Numbered from the stretch's first letter, positions 1-8,751 are shown. The stretch is DNA of 30,149 nt from UMGS902 sp045538895 (GCA_045538895.1 JAZQEH010000011.1:1-30149); one strand, 5' to 3'. Program-made: numbers and translations. The notes: generated from the sequence alone by a model not told the origin.

Positions 1-170
1 ATAAATTATTGTTTATGGTTGTAATAAAGGCTCCCTCAGACGAGGGAGCTGTCAGCGGAACGCTGACTGAGGGAGGGAAAAAGTAACAATTAGAAATGTT
101 CCCTCCTTCCGTCGCCTTACGGCGCCACCTTCCTCGTCTGAGGAAGGCTTGTTAATGTAAACAATAATTT
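1..170 (+). repeat. Intergenic palindromic repeat, family A, copy 1
   Basis: A 170-bp element of stacked hairpins bounded by an inverted AT-rich box: ATAAATTATTGTTTA at 1-15 and TAAACAATAATTT at 158-170. Inside are GCTCCCTC-agac-GAGGGAGC, GTCAGCG-gaa-CGCTGAC and CCTTCCTC-gtct-GAGGAAGG. The outer arms CCTCAGACGAGG and CCTCGTCTGAGG are also complementary to each other, so the whole element can fold into one long structure. It recurs inverted at 12587-12758 and direct at 29993-30149. It has no coding capacity. It resembles a non-autonomous MITE or REP-like element. No promoter for the gene at 189 is visible in it. Confidence 0.9.
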
Positions 171-188
171 CCCCCCAAAGGAGTTACT

Positions 189-563
189 ATGCAAAGCACA
201 AAATCAAAAAAAGAGGTAACGCTTCTTGCACTCGGGGCACTCGGTGCAGGATTTTTAAGCGGTCTGCTCGGTGCAGGCGGCGGAATAGTGCTTTATTTTA
301 TACTCGGTGCGCTCTACGGTAGAGGGGCAAAGGAAAATCTTATCCTCTCCTCGTGTGCGGTAATGTTTTTCTGCATCGTTTCGCTGTTTTTCTACAAGGG
401 GAATTCGGTACTCGCTTTTTCGGATGTACTGCGTGTGGCAATTCCTGCGGCACTTGGCGGACTTGTGGGGGCGTTTATGCTTACAAAAATTTCATCGGAC
501 ATGCTCAAAAAGATTTTTTCGGTAATAATAACAGTGAGCGGAATTCTTATGCTGTTGAGGTAG
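189..563 (+). CDS. TauE/SafE (TSUP) family permease, half-length, first of pair
   Basis: A 124-residue integral membrane protein with about four hydrophobic segments (roughly residues 12-36, 50-70, 78-97, 107-123). The glycine-rich stretch GLLGAGGGIVLYFIL near the N-terminus is typical of the sulfite exporter TauE/SafE family, whose members move small anions such as sulfite or organosulfonates across the membrane; the substrate here is unknown. Usual family members have about 240-270 residues with two homologous halves, so this is one half. The start is supported by AAAGGAG about 6 bases upstream of the ATG at 189. It is followed after 2 bases by the second half-size gene, and the two products probably assemble together. 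Both genes look intact. Confidence 0.75.
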   Translation: MQSTKSKKEVTLLALGALGAGFLSGLLGAGGGIVLYFILGALYGRGAKENLILSSCAVMFFCIVSLFFYKGNSVLAFSDVLRVAIPAALGGLVGAFMLTKISSDMLKKIFSVIITVSGILMLLR

Positions 564-565
564 GT

Positions 566-925
566 ATGATATTTGCAACATTTATAATTGCGGTTTTGTG
601 CGGCATGGGGGTTGGAAGCGGCGGACTTTTTGTAGTTTATCTCACGGTTATGCTCGGCTATGAGCAACTGCTTGCACAGGGCTTGAATTTGTATTTTTTT
701 ATCTTTGCAACGGGAGCGGCACTCATTTTGCACATACGCACACGCAAGCTGCCACTACGCAGACTCGTTTATTTATGCGGTTTCGGCACACTCGGCTGTG
801 TGTTTGGAGCGATACTTGCACAATCGCTTGACGGGGAATTGCTCCGCAACATTTTTGCCGTGTTTTTAATTGCGGCAGGGGCGGTTTCGTTTTTCTCACT
901 ACAAAAAAATACACCTGCGGCATAA
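566..925 (+). CDS. TauE/SafE (TSUP) family permease, half-length, second of pair
   Basis: A 119-residue membrane protein with about four hydrophobic segments (near 1-28, 40-56, 68-87, 93-112). The motif GMGVGSGGLFVVYL mirrors the GLLGAGGG motif of the upstream gene, so the two are homologous halves of one TSUP permease. The reading frame is open further upstream, back to about 353, but that part overlaps the first gene and is not membrane-like. The ATG at 566 is preferred because it has TTGAGG/AGGTAGG just upstream and follows the first stop codon by 2 bases. This indicates translational coupling rather than a frameshifted single gene. The last codons lie inside the terminator stem at 904-946. 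Confidence 0.7.
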   Translation: MIFATFIIAVLCGMGVGSGGLFVVYLTVMLGYEQLLAQGLNLYFFIFATGAALILHIRTRKLPLRRLVYLCGFGTLGCVFGAILAQSLDGELLRNIFAVFLIAAGAVSFFSLQKNTPAA

Positions 926-946
926 AACACCGCAGGTGTATTTTTT
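904..946. terminator. Bidirectional intrinsic terminator
   Basis: A perfect hairpin with arms at 904-920 and 930-946: AATACACCTGCGG, a 9-base loop, CCGCAGGTGTATT, flanked by A and T runs. It lies between two convergent genes and overlaps the final codons of the plus-strand permease and the stop codon of the minus-strand gene. Confidence 0.85.
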
Positions 947-3900
947 AAAGAATTTTTTTGATAATTGCAAGCAGGTCTGCAATTTCAAGTTTTCCGTTTT
1001 GGTTCATATCGGCAAGCTTAATTGCTTCTGCATTGGGATTTGATGAAACGTATAATTTCATTGCGTGAAGTACGTCAAGCAAGGTAAGCTCACCGTCTGA
1101 ATTTACATCTCCGAGGATAATGAAATATGGGAGATATTCTATTTCGCTTTCGGGTGAAGCCGCCGTTTTTACTTCCGCAACACCCATCTGCGAATAGCCG
1201 CTTATACGGTCTGCAAGCGGCATTGTGTTAAGCGTAAGCTCAAATACCGTATCGGTTGGTTGAGGCTCGGCTATAACGGGGAAGTCGTTCTCAAACGTGA
1301 GCTCCTGAACGTGCAGACGGCGCATTGTGTATGCGGTGTAGAGATACTCCTTTGCGTGGTATGCGGCAAGATAGCCCGTGCCGTCCGGCTTTTGGGTGAC
1401 TATCATTGCACCGGGCGAATAAACACCGTTTTCATAGCTTGCAAACTGGAGCGGTTCGGGGAACTTTTCCCAGAGTGAAGCATCGGTAAGCTTGTCGTTT
1501 TCCGTGCCGTTAAAACGCATAATACCTGTGCAGTATTCATCCGAGCGGGTGTGTCCTGCCGCAAATATTATATAAAGGGTGCCGTTTGGCGAGTACAGAG
1601 GGAAAAGTCCCTCCATAATATTGTTTTCGTAATCGTAAATCGGAGAAGATACCTTTACAGCTGTACCCTTTGCTCTTGTGGGGCTTTCGAGCTCGCTTAT
1701 ATGTGCATGTTGGATATGCTGATTTGTGTGGTCTTCTTCTCTGAAAAAGCTACCGTTGAGCATATAAAGTGTGCCGCCGTGCTCGACAATTCTGGGCGAA
1801 TTGTATGCCGCTACTTCCATATCCACGTTTTCCATAACGCCGAGAAATTCGTATTCGCCTATGGGGTTATCCGTGAGTCCTCGCCAGATTACGGGCATTC
1901 GCTTGCCGTTGACAAGTACACTTTCAAGCCCGACGTCGCAGGTTGAATACAGATACCAGCTTCCGTCAAGGAAATAAAGCTGCGGTGCCCAAAGGGATTT
2001 TACTACGGTTTCGTGGTCGCTCAGAGCCTGCGCCCAGATAAGGGTGGGCTTTACGTTGCCGATATCGTAAATGTTTGCGGCTTTCGCCATCCAGAGTCCG
2101 GGCTTTGAGAGATAGTCTTTGGCAAAGGAATAGTAGTACCAGCCGTCATGGTAAACTATTGACGGGTCTGCGTAGTTTGCAACCGGGTTTTGGTACTGTC
2201 CGACTCCCGTGATTTCTGCATCGAGTGAGATATCCTTGCCAATGTTCAGTATTCCGCCGCAAAGGTCTACGGTGTTAACACGGTCAAAATTGCCGCTTGC
2301 CATGTTGAGAGTAAAGGTCTTGCCGACTCCGCCGCAGATATCGCCGTAGAACGTGCCGCCGTTTATGCTTATTGTAACGTCACCGATCACCGTGGTGTCG
2401 GTGTCATATGCCGCATAAACTGGACATTCAAAGTCACCGCCGTAAATATTCAGCGAAGCGTTTCCGCCTACGTTGGCTCTGCCTGTGAGGTATACACCGT
2501 TTGTAAATCTGCCGCCGAAAATGTTTACGTTTATATTTCCTGATACTGTATAGTTTCTTGTGTCACCGTCGGAAACGTGATAGCTGCCGCCCGAAAGCAT
2601 TTCCCACGTGCCGCTTGCAACGGTAAGGTCAACGCTCTTTGTGGAGGTGCTCTTTTCGTGGCTTGCACCGATAATTGCCGGATATTTTTCTACACGCTTG
2701 CCCTTGAAAAAGTCGCAGTTCACACCGTCACCTACGGTAAGCTTGTTGCCCTCTGCACTTACAAATGTGTATTTTTCAAATGCGAGGAAATCAACCTTTT
2801 CAAATACAGTTTCGCCCGACATACGGAGTCCGTTTGAAAGAACGATTTTTGCATCGGATATTTTGCGGAAGTCCATGCCCATGTATTCGGAGGTTATCAC
2901 CGTTTTACCCGAAACCTTGGGCAGAGTAATTGTTTGTGGAATGTGAAGCGGGCCGCAGACTACGATCTGCTTTTTGCCGTCTGCTGCAGTAACGGCTGCC
3001 GAAAGGTCGGTGAGAGGTGTCAATGGCGAGGAGCCGTCGCCCTCGGTCTGACACGGTGAAAGACTTAGTTCGCTTGTTACGAACACCGCTTCTGTGGGAG
3101 CGTTGTATTCAGCACAGCCGGTGTATGAGATTTTCGCACTGCCCGGTGCAACTGCACCAAACTGCTTTACACATTCCTCTGTGGGGTATTTTGCAACGCC
3201 TACTTTGCCTGTGAAATTGTCGGTCAATACGCAAACTGCACCCTTGTTTCCCGAATACTCAAATGCGTAAATGTTGCCGCCGACACTGCCCGAAGACAAA
3301 ACAACGTATCCGTTTGCCGTAGAGTGATTTGCAACCGCGATTACGTCGCCTTCAACGGTTGCACCGTCGATGCGGAGTATTACGTCTTTGCTTCTTGCAC
3401 CCTTGAGATAGGGGTAAACGCCTGAAAGTACGGTTGCATCGGTGAAGTTTTTGATTGAAACACCGCTGCTGTTTACGTTGTCGCCGATGTAGATTCTTCC
3501 GTCTGCACAGCTGATTACCCGTGCTTCGCCTATAAGTGTGACGTTGTCAATTTCGGTATTTGAGCCAACGTAGAGGTCGGCGGAAAGGTTAATTGCCGCA
3601 TCGGGGGTAACACCCTCGATAATGACCTTTTTGGTGCCCGAAATTTTGAGCGACGAGGAGTCTACTGCACCGCTTATACGGATAACACCGCCGTTTGTAA
3701 CGGTTGCACTGCCACCGTTTGAAAGTGTTATAAGAGAGTCGAAGTTCTTGTAGGTTACTCCGTTTGTAATATCGGCTATTGCAAGACCGTTTACGCAGCT
3801 TCCGTCAATACCCGAGAAGTTATTGAACGTGCCGCCGCTTACGGTAACGTAAAAGTCGCCGTCAATTCTGCTTGCAATGCTATCCTGAACTGCACGGATA

Positions 3901-4733
3901 TCGCCGCCGTTGAATATGCCGCCGCTTACATTTATATAAATGTTACCTTTTACGTATTGATTGTTTGAGGTGGTAGAGTTATATCCGGGACGTGCAACAC
4001 CGACTATCGAAGAAGAAAATACACCGCCTGTAATGTTGAGGGTTGCATCGCCGAGGAGTGCGTCAAAGCCGAGCGGCGAAATGAGTGCATTGTCGCTCGC
4101 AAGCGTTCTTGTTGATGTAAATGTACCGCCGGCAATTTCAAGCGTTACGTTTGTAAGTGTGCCTACCGGCTGCTCTTCACGGTCACGGAATGAGCCGCCC
4201 TTTACATAGTACCACGTGCCGCTTTCGATGCGTAAAGTGTAGTCGGAAAAGCACATTTTATTATATGTCATGCCGCTTTTACCGCCGTAGGTTCCACCGT
4301 GGATAATCGGGGGAACTTGTGTATAGGTGTTGTTTATACCCGTGCCAAAGGTAACGCTGTTACCCTCGCAGAAAATCATGGGTGCGTTTGCGGTAAAGTT
4401 GAAGTTTACGTTTTTGAATGTCAGCGGTGCGTTTATGTACAGTTTTTCGCCTACGTTTATTGTGGCACCGCTCCGGCAGGAAACAGTGCAGTTATTGCTG
4501 CCGATAAGTTCTGTGTCGCTGTCAAGCGTAATATCACCTGTAACCGCAATGTCACCGCCGTCAGGCAGCCGTTCAAGCGCTGCTGTAAGCGTTGCAAGCG
4601 GAGCAGAGAGTGTGCCTGCATTTTCGTCGCTGCCGTTTACGCCGTCAACGTAGACTGTTCCGGCAGAAAAAGCTGAAAAACAAAGCATAGAAAAAATCAC
4701 CGCCAGTATGAGAAAAAATTTAAAAGTTTTCAT
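945..4733 (-). CDS. Secreted dockerin protein: beta-helix-like region + GH43-like propeller
   Basis: A 1262-residue exported protein. The signal peptide spans residues 1 to about 24 (KTFKFFLILAV core, cleavage near FSA). About 800 residues of Gly/Thr/Ser-rich repeats follow, with recurring GGTF and 'GD..I.I.GG.F' units, likely a right-handed beta-helix. Residues ~845-1180 resemble a GH43 five-bladed propeller: ADPS (D856), WAPQLYFLDG, and MEG with E1041. Residues 1208-1262 form a type I dockerin with two calcium loops (DVNSDGELTLLD and DMNQNGKLEIAD), implying attachment to a cohesin scaffold. The ATG at 4733 follows GGAGAG; the TTG at 4745 lies upstream of that site and is rejected. It has its own promoter and no operon partner. 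It is a paralogue of the gene at 17469-21266. The substrate is unknown and could be an arabinan, xylan or galactan side chain. Catalysis is uncertain because two GH43 motifs are altered (SPR, S979; SPGA). Confidence 0.8.
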   Translation of the reverse strand: MKTFKFFLILAVIFSMLCFSAFSAGTVYVDGVNGSDENAGTLSAPLATLTAALERLPDGGDIAVTGDITLDSDTELIGSNNCTVSCRSGATINVGEKLYINAPLTFKNVNFNFTANAPMIFCEGNSVTFGTGINNTYTQVPPIIHGGTYGGKSGMTYNKMCFSDYTLRIESGTWYYVKGGSFRDREEQPVGTLTNVTLEIAGGTFTSTRTLASDNALISPLGFDALLGDATLNITGGVFSSSIVGVARPGYNSTTSNNQYVKGNIYINVSGGIFNGGDIRAVQDSIASRIDGDFYVTVSGGTFNNFSGIDGSCVNGLAIADITNGVTYKNFDSLITLSNGGSATVTNGGVIRISGAVDSSSLKISGTKKVIIEGVTPDAAINLSADLYVGSNTEIDNVTLIGEARVISCADGRIYIGDNVNSSGVSIKNFTDATVLSGVYPYLKGARSKDVILRIDGATVEGDVIAVANHSTANGYVVLSSGSVGGNIYAFEYSGNKGAVCVLTDNFTGKVGVAKYPTEECVKQFGAVAPGSAKISYTGCAEYNAPTEAVFVTSELSLSPCQTEGDGSSPLTPLTDLSAAVTAADGKKQIVVCGPLHIPQTITLPKVSGKTVITSEYMGMDFRKISDAKIVLSNGLRMSGETVFEKVDFLAFEKYTFVSAEGNKLTVGDGVNCDFFKGKRVEKYPAIIGASHEKSTSTKSVDLTVASGTWEMLSGGSYHVSDGDTRNYTVSGNINVNIFGGRFTNGVYLTGRANVGGNASLNIYGGDFECPVYAAYDTDTTVIGDVTISINGGTFYGDICGGVGKTFTLNMASGNFDRVNTVDLCGGILNIGKDISLDAEITGVGQYQNPVANYADPSIVYHDGWYYYSFAKDYLSKPGLWMAKAANIYDIGNVKPTLIWAQALSDHETVVKSLWAPQLYFLDGSWYLYSTCDVGLESVLVNGKRMPVIWRGLTDNPIGEYEFLGVMENVDMEVAAYNSPRIVEHGGTLYMLNGSFFREEDHTNQHIQHAHISELESPTRAKGTAVKVSSPIYDYENNIMEGLFPLYSPNGTLYIIFAAGHTRSDEYCTGIMRFNGTENDKLTDASLWEKFPEPLQFASYENGVYSPGAMIVTQKPDGTGYLAAYHAKEYLYTAYTMRRLHVQELTFENDFPVIAEPQPTDTVFELTLNTMPLADRISGYSQMGVAEVKTAASPESEIEYLPYFIILGDVNSDGELTLLDVLHAMKLYVSSNPNAEAIKLADMNQNGKLEIADLLAIIKKIL

Positions 4734-4763
4734 AAAGCTCTCCAAAGTTGGATTTGTGATTAA

Positions 4764-4792
4764 ATTATAACATATTGTATAAAAAAGTTCAA
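4764..4792 (-). promoter_or_regulatory. Sigma-A promoter of the dockerin protein gene
   Basis: On the minus strand TTGAAC (4787-4792) and a perfect TATAAT (4764-4769) are separated by exactly 17 bases, about 30 bases upstream of the start codon at 4733. Confidence 0.8.
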
Positions 4793-4828
4793 TGTTTTGT
4801 GAATTATTGTAAATTAAAGTTTAGCGTA

Positions 4829-4967
4829 GTAAATGGGAACCACAAACCTGTAGGGCAGGGGCTTGCTCCTGCCGCATGTATAACATCTAATGACGGCTTG
4901 CGGCGGGAGATAAACCCCCGCCCTACATTATTGCTCGTCGCTGTTCCTCCCATAAACATTAATTTAT
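4829..4967 (+). repeat. Intergenic palindromic repeat, family B, copy 1
   Basis: The core 4850-4926 begins GTAGGGCAGGGG and ends CCCCCGCCCTAC, an inverted terminal match, and encloses two internal GC-rich hairpins (CAGGGGcttgCTCCTG type). The same core occurs at 8633-8708, and homology extends outside it on both sides. The right end carries TAAACATTAATTTAT (4953-4967), the box that bounds the family A elements. A degenerate version, GAATTATTGT, is at 4801-4810. Noncoding. Together with the promoter it accounts for the gap between 4746 and 5046. Confidence 0.8.
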
Positions 4968-5020
4968 CTTCGTAAACTTATTATGCGGTTGATTTATTCA
5001 CACATAAAAACAAAAACATA

Positions 5021-5048
5021 AAAAGCGTCCACCGTGGTGAACGCTTTT
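5021..5048. terminator. Hairpin terminator after the XRE gene
   Basis: AAAAGCGT (5021-5028) pairs with ACGCTTTT (5041-5048), with a further CAC/GTG pairing inside and T-rich flanks on both strands. It overlaps the stop codon of the minus-strand regulator gene. Confidence 0.6.
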
Positions 5049-5271
5049 ATTTTATAAGTTTTTTCACATCTGTTCTTCCAATAAGATAATCAACGGATAC
5101 GTCATAAAAATCGGCAATTCGCATCAAAATCTCAATTTTAGGTTCTCGGCTCATTAATTCATAATTCTGATATGCCTTTTCTGTTATATCACAGTAAATT
5201 GCCACCTGATTTTGTGTCAGCCCTTTTTCTTTGCGGCATTCTTTTAGCCGCTTTGCTAAAATGTATCTCAT
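5047..5271 (-). CDS. Small XRE-family HTH transcriptional regulator
   Basis: A 74-residue protein that is almost entirely one Cro/C1-type helix-turn-helix domain. Residues ~5-62 carry the pattern AKRLKECRKEKGLTQNQVA followed by a recognition helix (ITEKAYQNYE) and the C-terminal signature 'I..ADFYDVSVDYLIGRTD' typical of XRE regulators. The frame is open to a start at 5298, but the ATG at 5271 has AGGTGA at a good distance and places the domain at the N-terminus. It is transcribed divergently from the small CxxC protein gene, so it likely controls itself and that neighbour. There is no phage or toxin-antitoxin partner nearby to specify its role. Confidence 0.85.
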   Translation of the reverse strand: MRYILAKRLKECRKEKGLTQNQVAIYCDITEKAYQNYELMSREPKIEILMRIADFYDVSVDYLIGRTDVKKLIK

Positions 5272-5291
5272 ATTTTCACCTACAAATGTTC

Positions 5292-5331
5292 TTGACAAAA
5301 TCAGTATAGTGAATTAAAGTGTTAAATATAC
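5292..5331. promoter_or_regulatory. Divergent promoter/operator region of the XRE gene and 5360 gene
   Basis: On the plus strand TTGACA (5292-5297) lies 17 bases before TAAAGT (5315-5320), a possible promoter for the gene at 5360 with a weak -10. On the minus strand TATACT (5303-5308) could be the -10 of the regulator gene; I see no good -35 for it. GTATA (5304-5308) and TATAC (5327-5331) form a 28-bp dyad across the overlap that could be an operator. The dyad arms are short. Confidence 0.4.
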
Positions 5332-5359
5332 CAACGTTTGTTAGTCTTGGAGGGTAATT

Positions 5360-5665
5360 ATGTACTACTGTCTTGAATGTACAAATAAAATATTGATGCA
5401 TGAACATATTGGCGAGGATGATGTTGATACAAAGGTACTTTTTTGCAAAAACTGTGGGCGTACTTTGCCTTGTGTAATTCACATTAAAAACCGATCCGCA
5501 GTTGCAAAACTCAATGGCTTAGCGTATATAGAATTTGAAAAAATGTGTTTGCTTGAACTTATAGAAAGATGGGATGACCCTGATTTTCAGGAAGAAAAAA
5601 GCATATATATGAGTGCTGTCGGCAAAAAATCCAAAGAAAAAGAAAAGCATTATTATTTAAAGTAA
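5360..5665 (+). CDS. Small protein with two CxxC motifs, function unknown
   Basis: A 101-residue soluble protein that I do not recognise. Its N-terminal third has CLEC (residues 4-7) and CKNC (about 29-32), the spacing expected of a zinc ribbon or rubredoxin-like knuckle, which suggests metal binding. The middle is a short acidic helix-rich segment (EKMCLLELIERWDD) and the C-terminus is lysine-rich. The start is well supported: GGAGGG lies 6 bases before the ATG. It is divergent from a small XRE regulator, so the pair may be one regulatory unit. No signal peptide or membrane segment is seen. Confidence 0.65.
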   Translation: MYYCLECTNKILMHEHIGEDDVDTKVLFCKNCGRTLPCVIHIKNRSAVAKLNGLAYIEFEKMCLLELIERWDDPDFQEEKSIYMSAVGKKSKEKEKHYYLK

Positions 5666-5688
5666 AATGCTACATATGTATCTACACC

Positions 5689-5836
5689 TAAACAATTAAT
5701 TTATATCACGGCGACGAGCAAACCTTGTAGGGGACGGCCTCCCGGACGTCCCGTTTTGTCTTTGTTCATGCGGGACGTCGAGGACGCCAACCCTTACAAT
5801 GGTTGGTGCGTTACCATTACATAAACGATAATTTAT
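5689..5836 (+). repeat. Intergenic palindromic element, family C
   Basis: A noncoding GC-rich palindrome bounded by AT-rich boxes TAAACAATTAATTTAT (5689-5704) and TAAACGATAATTTAT (5822-5836), here in the same orientation. The core has near-inverted ends (TTGTAGGGG and CCCTTACAA) and inner arms CGGACGTCCCG and CGGGACGTCGAGG. Only one copy is in this window, but its structure and boundary boxes parallel the family A and B elements. Confidence 0.6.
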
Positions 5837-5877
5837 CTATTAAAACCTGACAATAATAAAAAAATATCAAAAAAGGC

Positions 5878-5906
5878 TTTACAAATGAAAAAATGTGTGG
5901 TATACT
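5878..5906 (+). promoter_or_regulatory. Sigma-A promoter of rpsO
   Basis: TTTACA (5878-5883) and TATACT (5901-5906) are separated by 17 bases. The predicted transcript starts near 5913, leaving a leader of about 130 nt before rpsO. Confidence 0.75.
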
Positions 5907-5912
5907 TTTTGT

Positions 5913-6041
5913 CGCAATACCGAAACTCAGCTTTGGGACATATGTGTCGGAAAGGCACACTTCACCAACCCTTTGCTTAGTTTGAGGTAAATATTTTACA
6001 AGGTGAAAGCGGCCTTTCACGCTTTCAGAAAGGATTTTATC
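5913..6041 (+). promoter_or_regulatory. Structured rpsO leader, candidate S15 autoregulatory element
   Basis: The leader contains a GTGT/ACAC hairpin (5944-5960). Directly before the ribosome site is a perfect 7-bp stem, GTGAAAG (6003-6009) and CTTTCAC (6014-6020). An alternative pairing is visible: CCTTTC (6013-6018) is fully complementary to GAAAGG (6028-6033), which contains the Shine-Dalgarno sequence. The two folds exclude each other, so one exposes and the other hides the ribosome site. In other bacteria S15 binds its own leader to repress translation; that it does so here is an inference. Confidence 0.5.
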
Positions 6042-6308
6042 ATGATGCTTAAAGACGTAAAGCAGGAAATCATCACAACCTATGCTACTCACGAGGGTGA
6101 CACCGGTTCTCCCGAGGTTCAGATCGCTATTCTCTCCAAGAGAATCAACGACCTCACCGAGCACCTCAAGACTAACCCCAAGGACCATCACAGCCGTCGC
6201 GGCATGTTCAAGATGATCGGTAACAGAAGAAACCTTCTCAACTATCTCCAGAAGAAGGACATCAACCGCTACCGTGCAATCGTAGAGAAGCTCGGTCTTC
6301 GTAAGTAA
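6042..6308 (+). CDS. rpsO: 30S ribosomal protein S15
   Basis: An 88-residue protein matching S15 across its length: HEGDTGSPEVQIA, the central KDHHSRRG, and the C-terminal RRNLLNYLQKKD and EKLGLRK segments. S15 is a primary binder of 16S rRNA in the small-subunit platform. The normal length is about 88-89 residues. The frame is open to a GTG at 6003, but the ATG at 6042 has AAAGGA 7 bases upstream and gives the usual N-terminus; the ATG at 6045 is an equally possible start. It has its own promoter and structured leader and is followed by a hairpin and then pnp, the conserved bacterial gene order. Confidence 0.97.
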   Translation: MMLKDVKQEIITTYATHEGDTGSPEVQIAILSKRINDLTEHLKTNPKDHHSRRGMFKMIGNRRNLLNYLQKKDINRYRAIVEKLGLRK

Positions 6309-6324
6309 TTATTTGTTAGAAATT

Positions 6325-6354
6325 AAACCGAAGTCGCAGATGCGGCTTCGGTTT
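6325..6354 (+). terminator. Terminator-like hairpin between rpsO and pnp
   Basis: AAACCGAAG (6325-6333) pairs with CTTCGGTTT (6346-6354), extended by CGC/GCG inside. It is followed by only a short T-rich tract (ATTCTCTAT), so it probably attenuates rather than fully stops transcription into pnp. I see no clear separate promoter for pnp. Confidence 0.7.
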
Positions 6355-6368
6355 ATTCTCTATAAAAG

Positions 6369-6442
6369 GGCGGAGGGATTAGCCATTAAATATGCTTTTT
6401 TTCGTCGAAAAACGGTGTATTTAATTGCTAAACCGTTCCGCC
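6369..6442 (+). promoter_or_regulatory. Long leader stem-loop upstream of pnp
   Basis: A roughly 24-bp imperfect duplex: GGCGGAGGGATTAGCCATTA at 6369-6388 (extending to 6392) pairs with 6418-6442, whose complement reads GGCGGAACGGTTTAGCAATT and onward. The apical loop carries a small TTTTTCG/CGAAAAA pairing. A long duplex just ahead of the pnp ribosome site resembles the RNase III-cleaved stem through which PNPase autoregulates in enterobacteria. The analogy rests on position and shape, not on shared sequence. Confidence 0.6.
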
Positions 6443-6475
6443 AAGACATCAGATTTTTAATTGGAGGAAAGAAAA

Positions 6476-8566
<2,091 letters not shown>

Positions 8567-8572
8567 TTTTTT

Positions 8573-8600
8573 AAGGGACTGCATTTCGCAGTCCCTTTTT
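8573..8600 (+). terminator. Intrinsic terminator of pnp
   Basis: AAGGGACTGC and GCAGTCCCTT enclose a 5-base loop and are followed by a T run. It begins 6 bases after the pnp stop codon. Confidence 0.92.
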
Positions 8601-8611
8601 GCTTGTATGTT

Positions 8612-8751
8612 GTAAATGGTATACACAAACCCGTAGGGCAGGGGCTTGCTCCTGCCGTCTGCACAACATCTAATCACGGCTTGTGGCGGGAGATAACCCC
8701 CGCCCTACGGTATGTCAATGACATTCGTAATCCCACAAATATTAATTTATA
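8612..8751 (+). repeat. Intergenic palindromic repeat, family B, copy 2
   Basis: The core 8633-8708 matches 4850-4926 almost base for base (GTAGGGCAGGGGCTTGCTCC start, CCCCCGCCCTAC end). The flanking bases GTAAATGG and CACAAA on the left and ATTAATTTAT on the right also match. A degenerate form of the AT-rich end box is at about 8735-8750. Noncoding. It lies between the pnp terminator and the exporter promoter. Confidence 0.8.

Noticed and set aside
353..925. A 190-residue reading of the second permease gene from 353
   Set aside because: The first ~70 residues overlap the upstream permease gene in another frame and are not hydrophobic in a membrane pattern; the ATG at 566 has a ribosome site.
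189..925. Permease pair as a frameshifted pseudogene
   Set aside because: Each half has its own start, ribosome site and intact membrane segments, so two functional genes are more likely.
4734..4745. Upstream TTG start for the first dockerin protein
   Set aside because: The TTG precedes and overlaps the GGAGAG ribosome site that serves the ATG at 4733, and the ATG gives a clean signal peptide.
4829..5836. Clustered GC-rich palindromes as a CRISPR array
   Set aside because: There are no regularly spaced short direct repeats with unique spacers, and no cas genes.
5999..6041. GTG start at 6003 for rpsO
   Set aside because: It would put the leader hairpin inside the gene and add 13 residues not found in S15; the ATG at 6042 has a proper ribosome site.
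6461..6475. TTG start for PNPase
   Set aside because: The codon is part of the GGAGG ribosome site; the ATG at 6476 gives the family's normal N-terminus and numbering.
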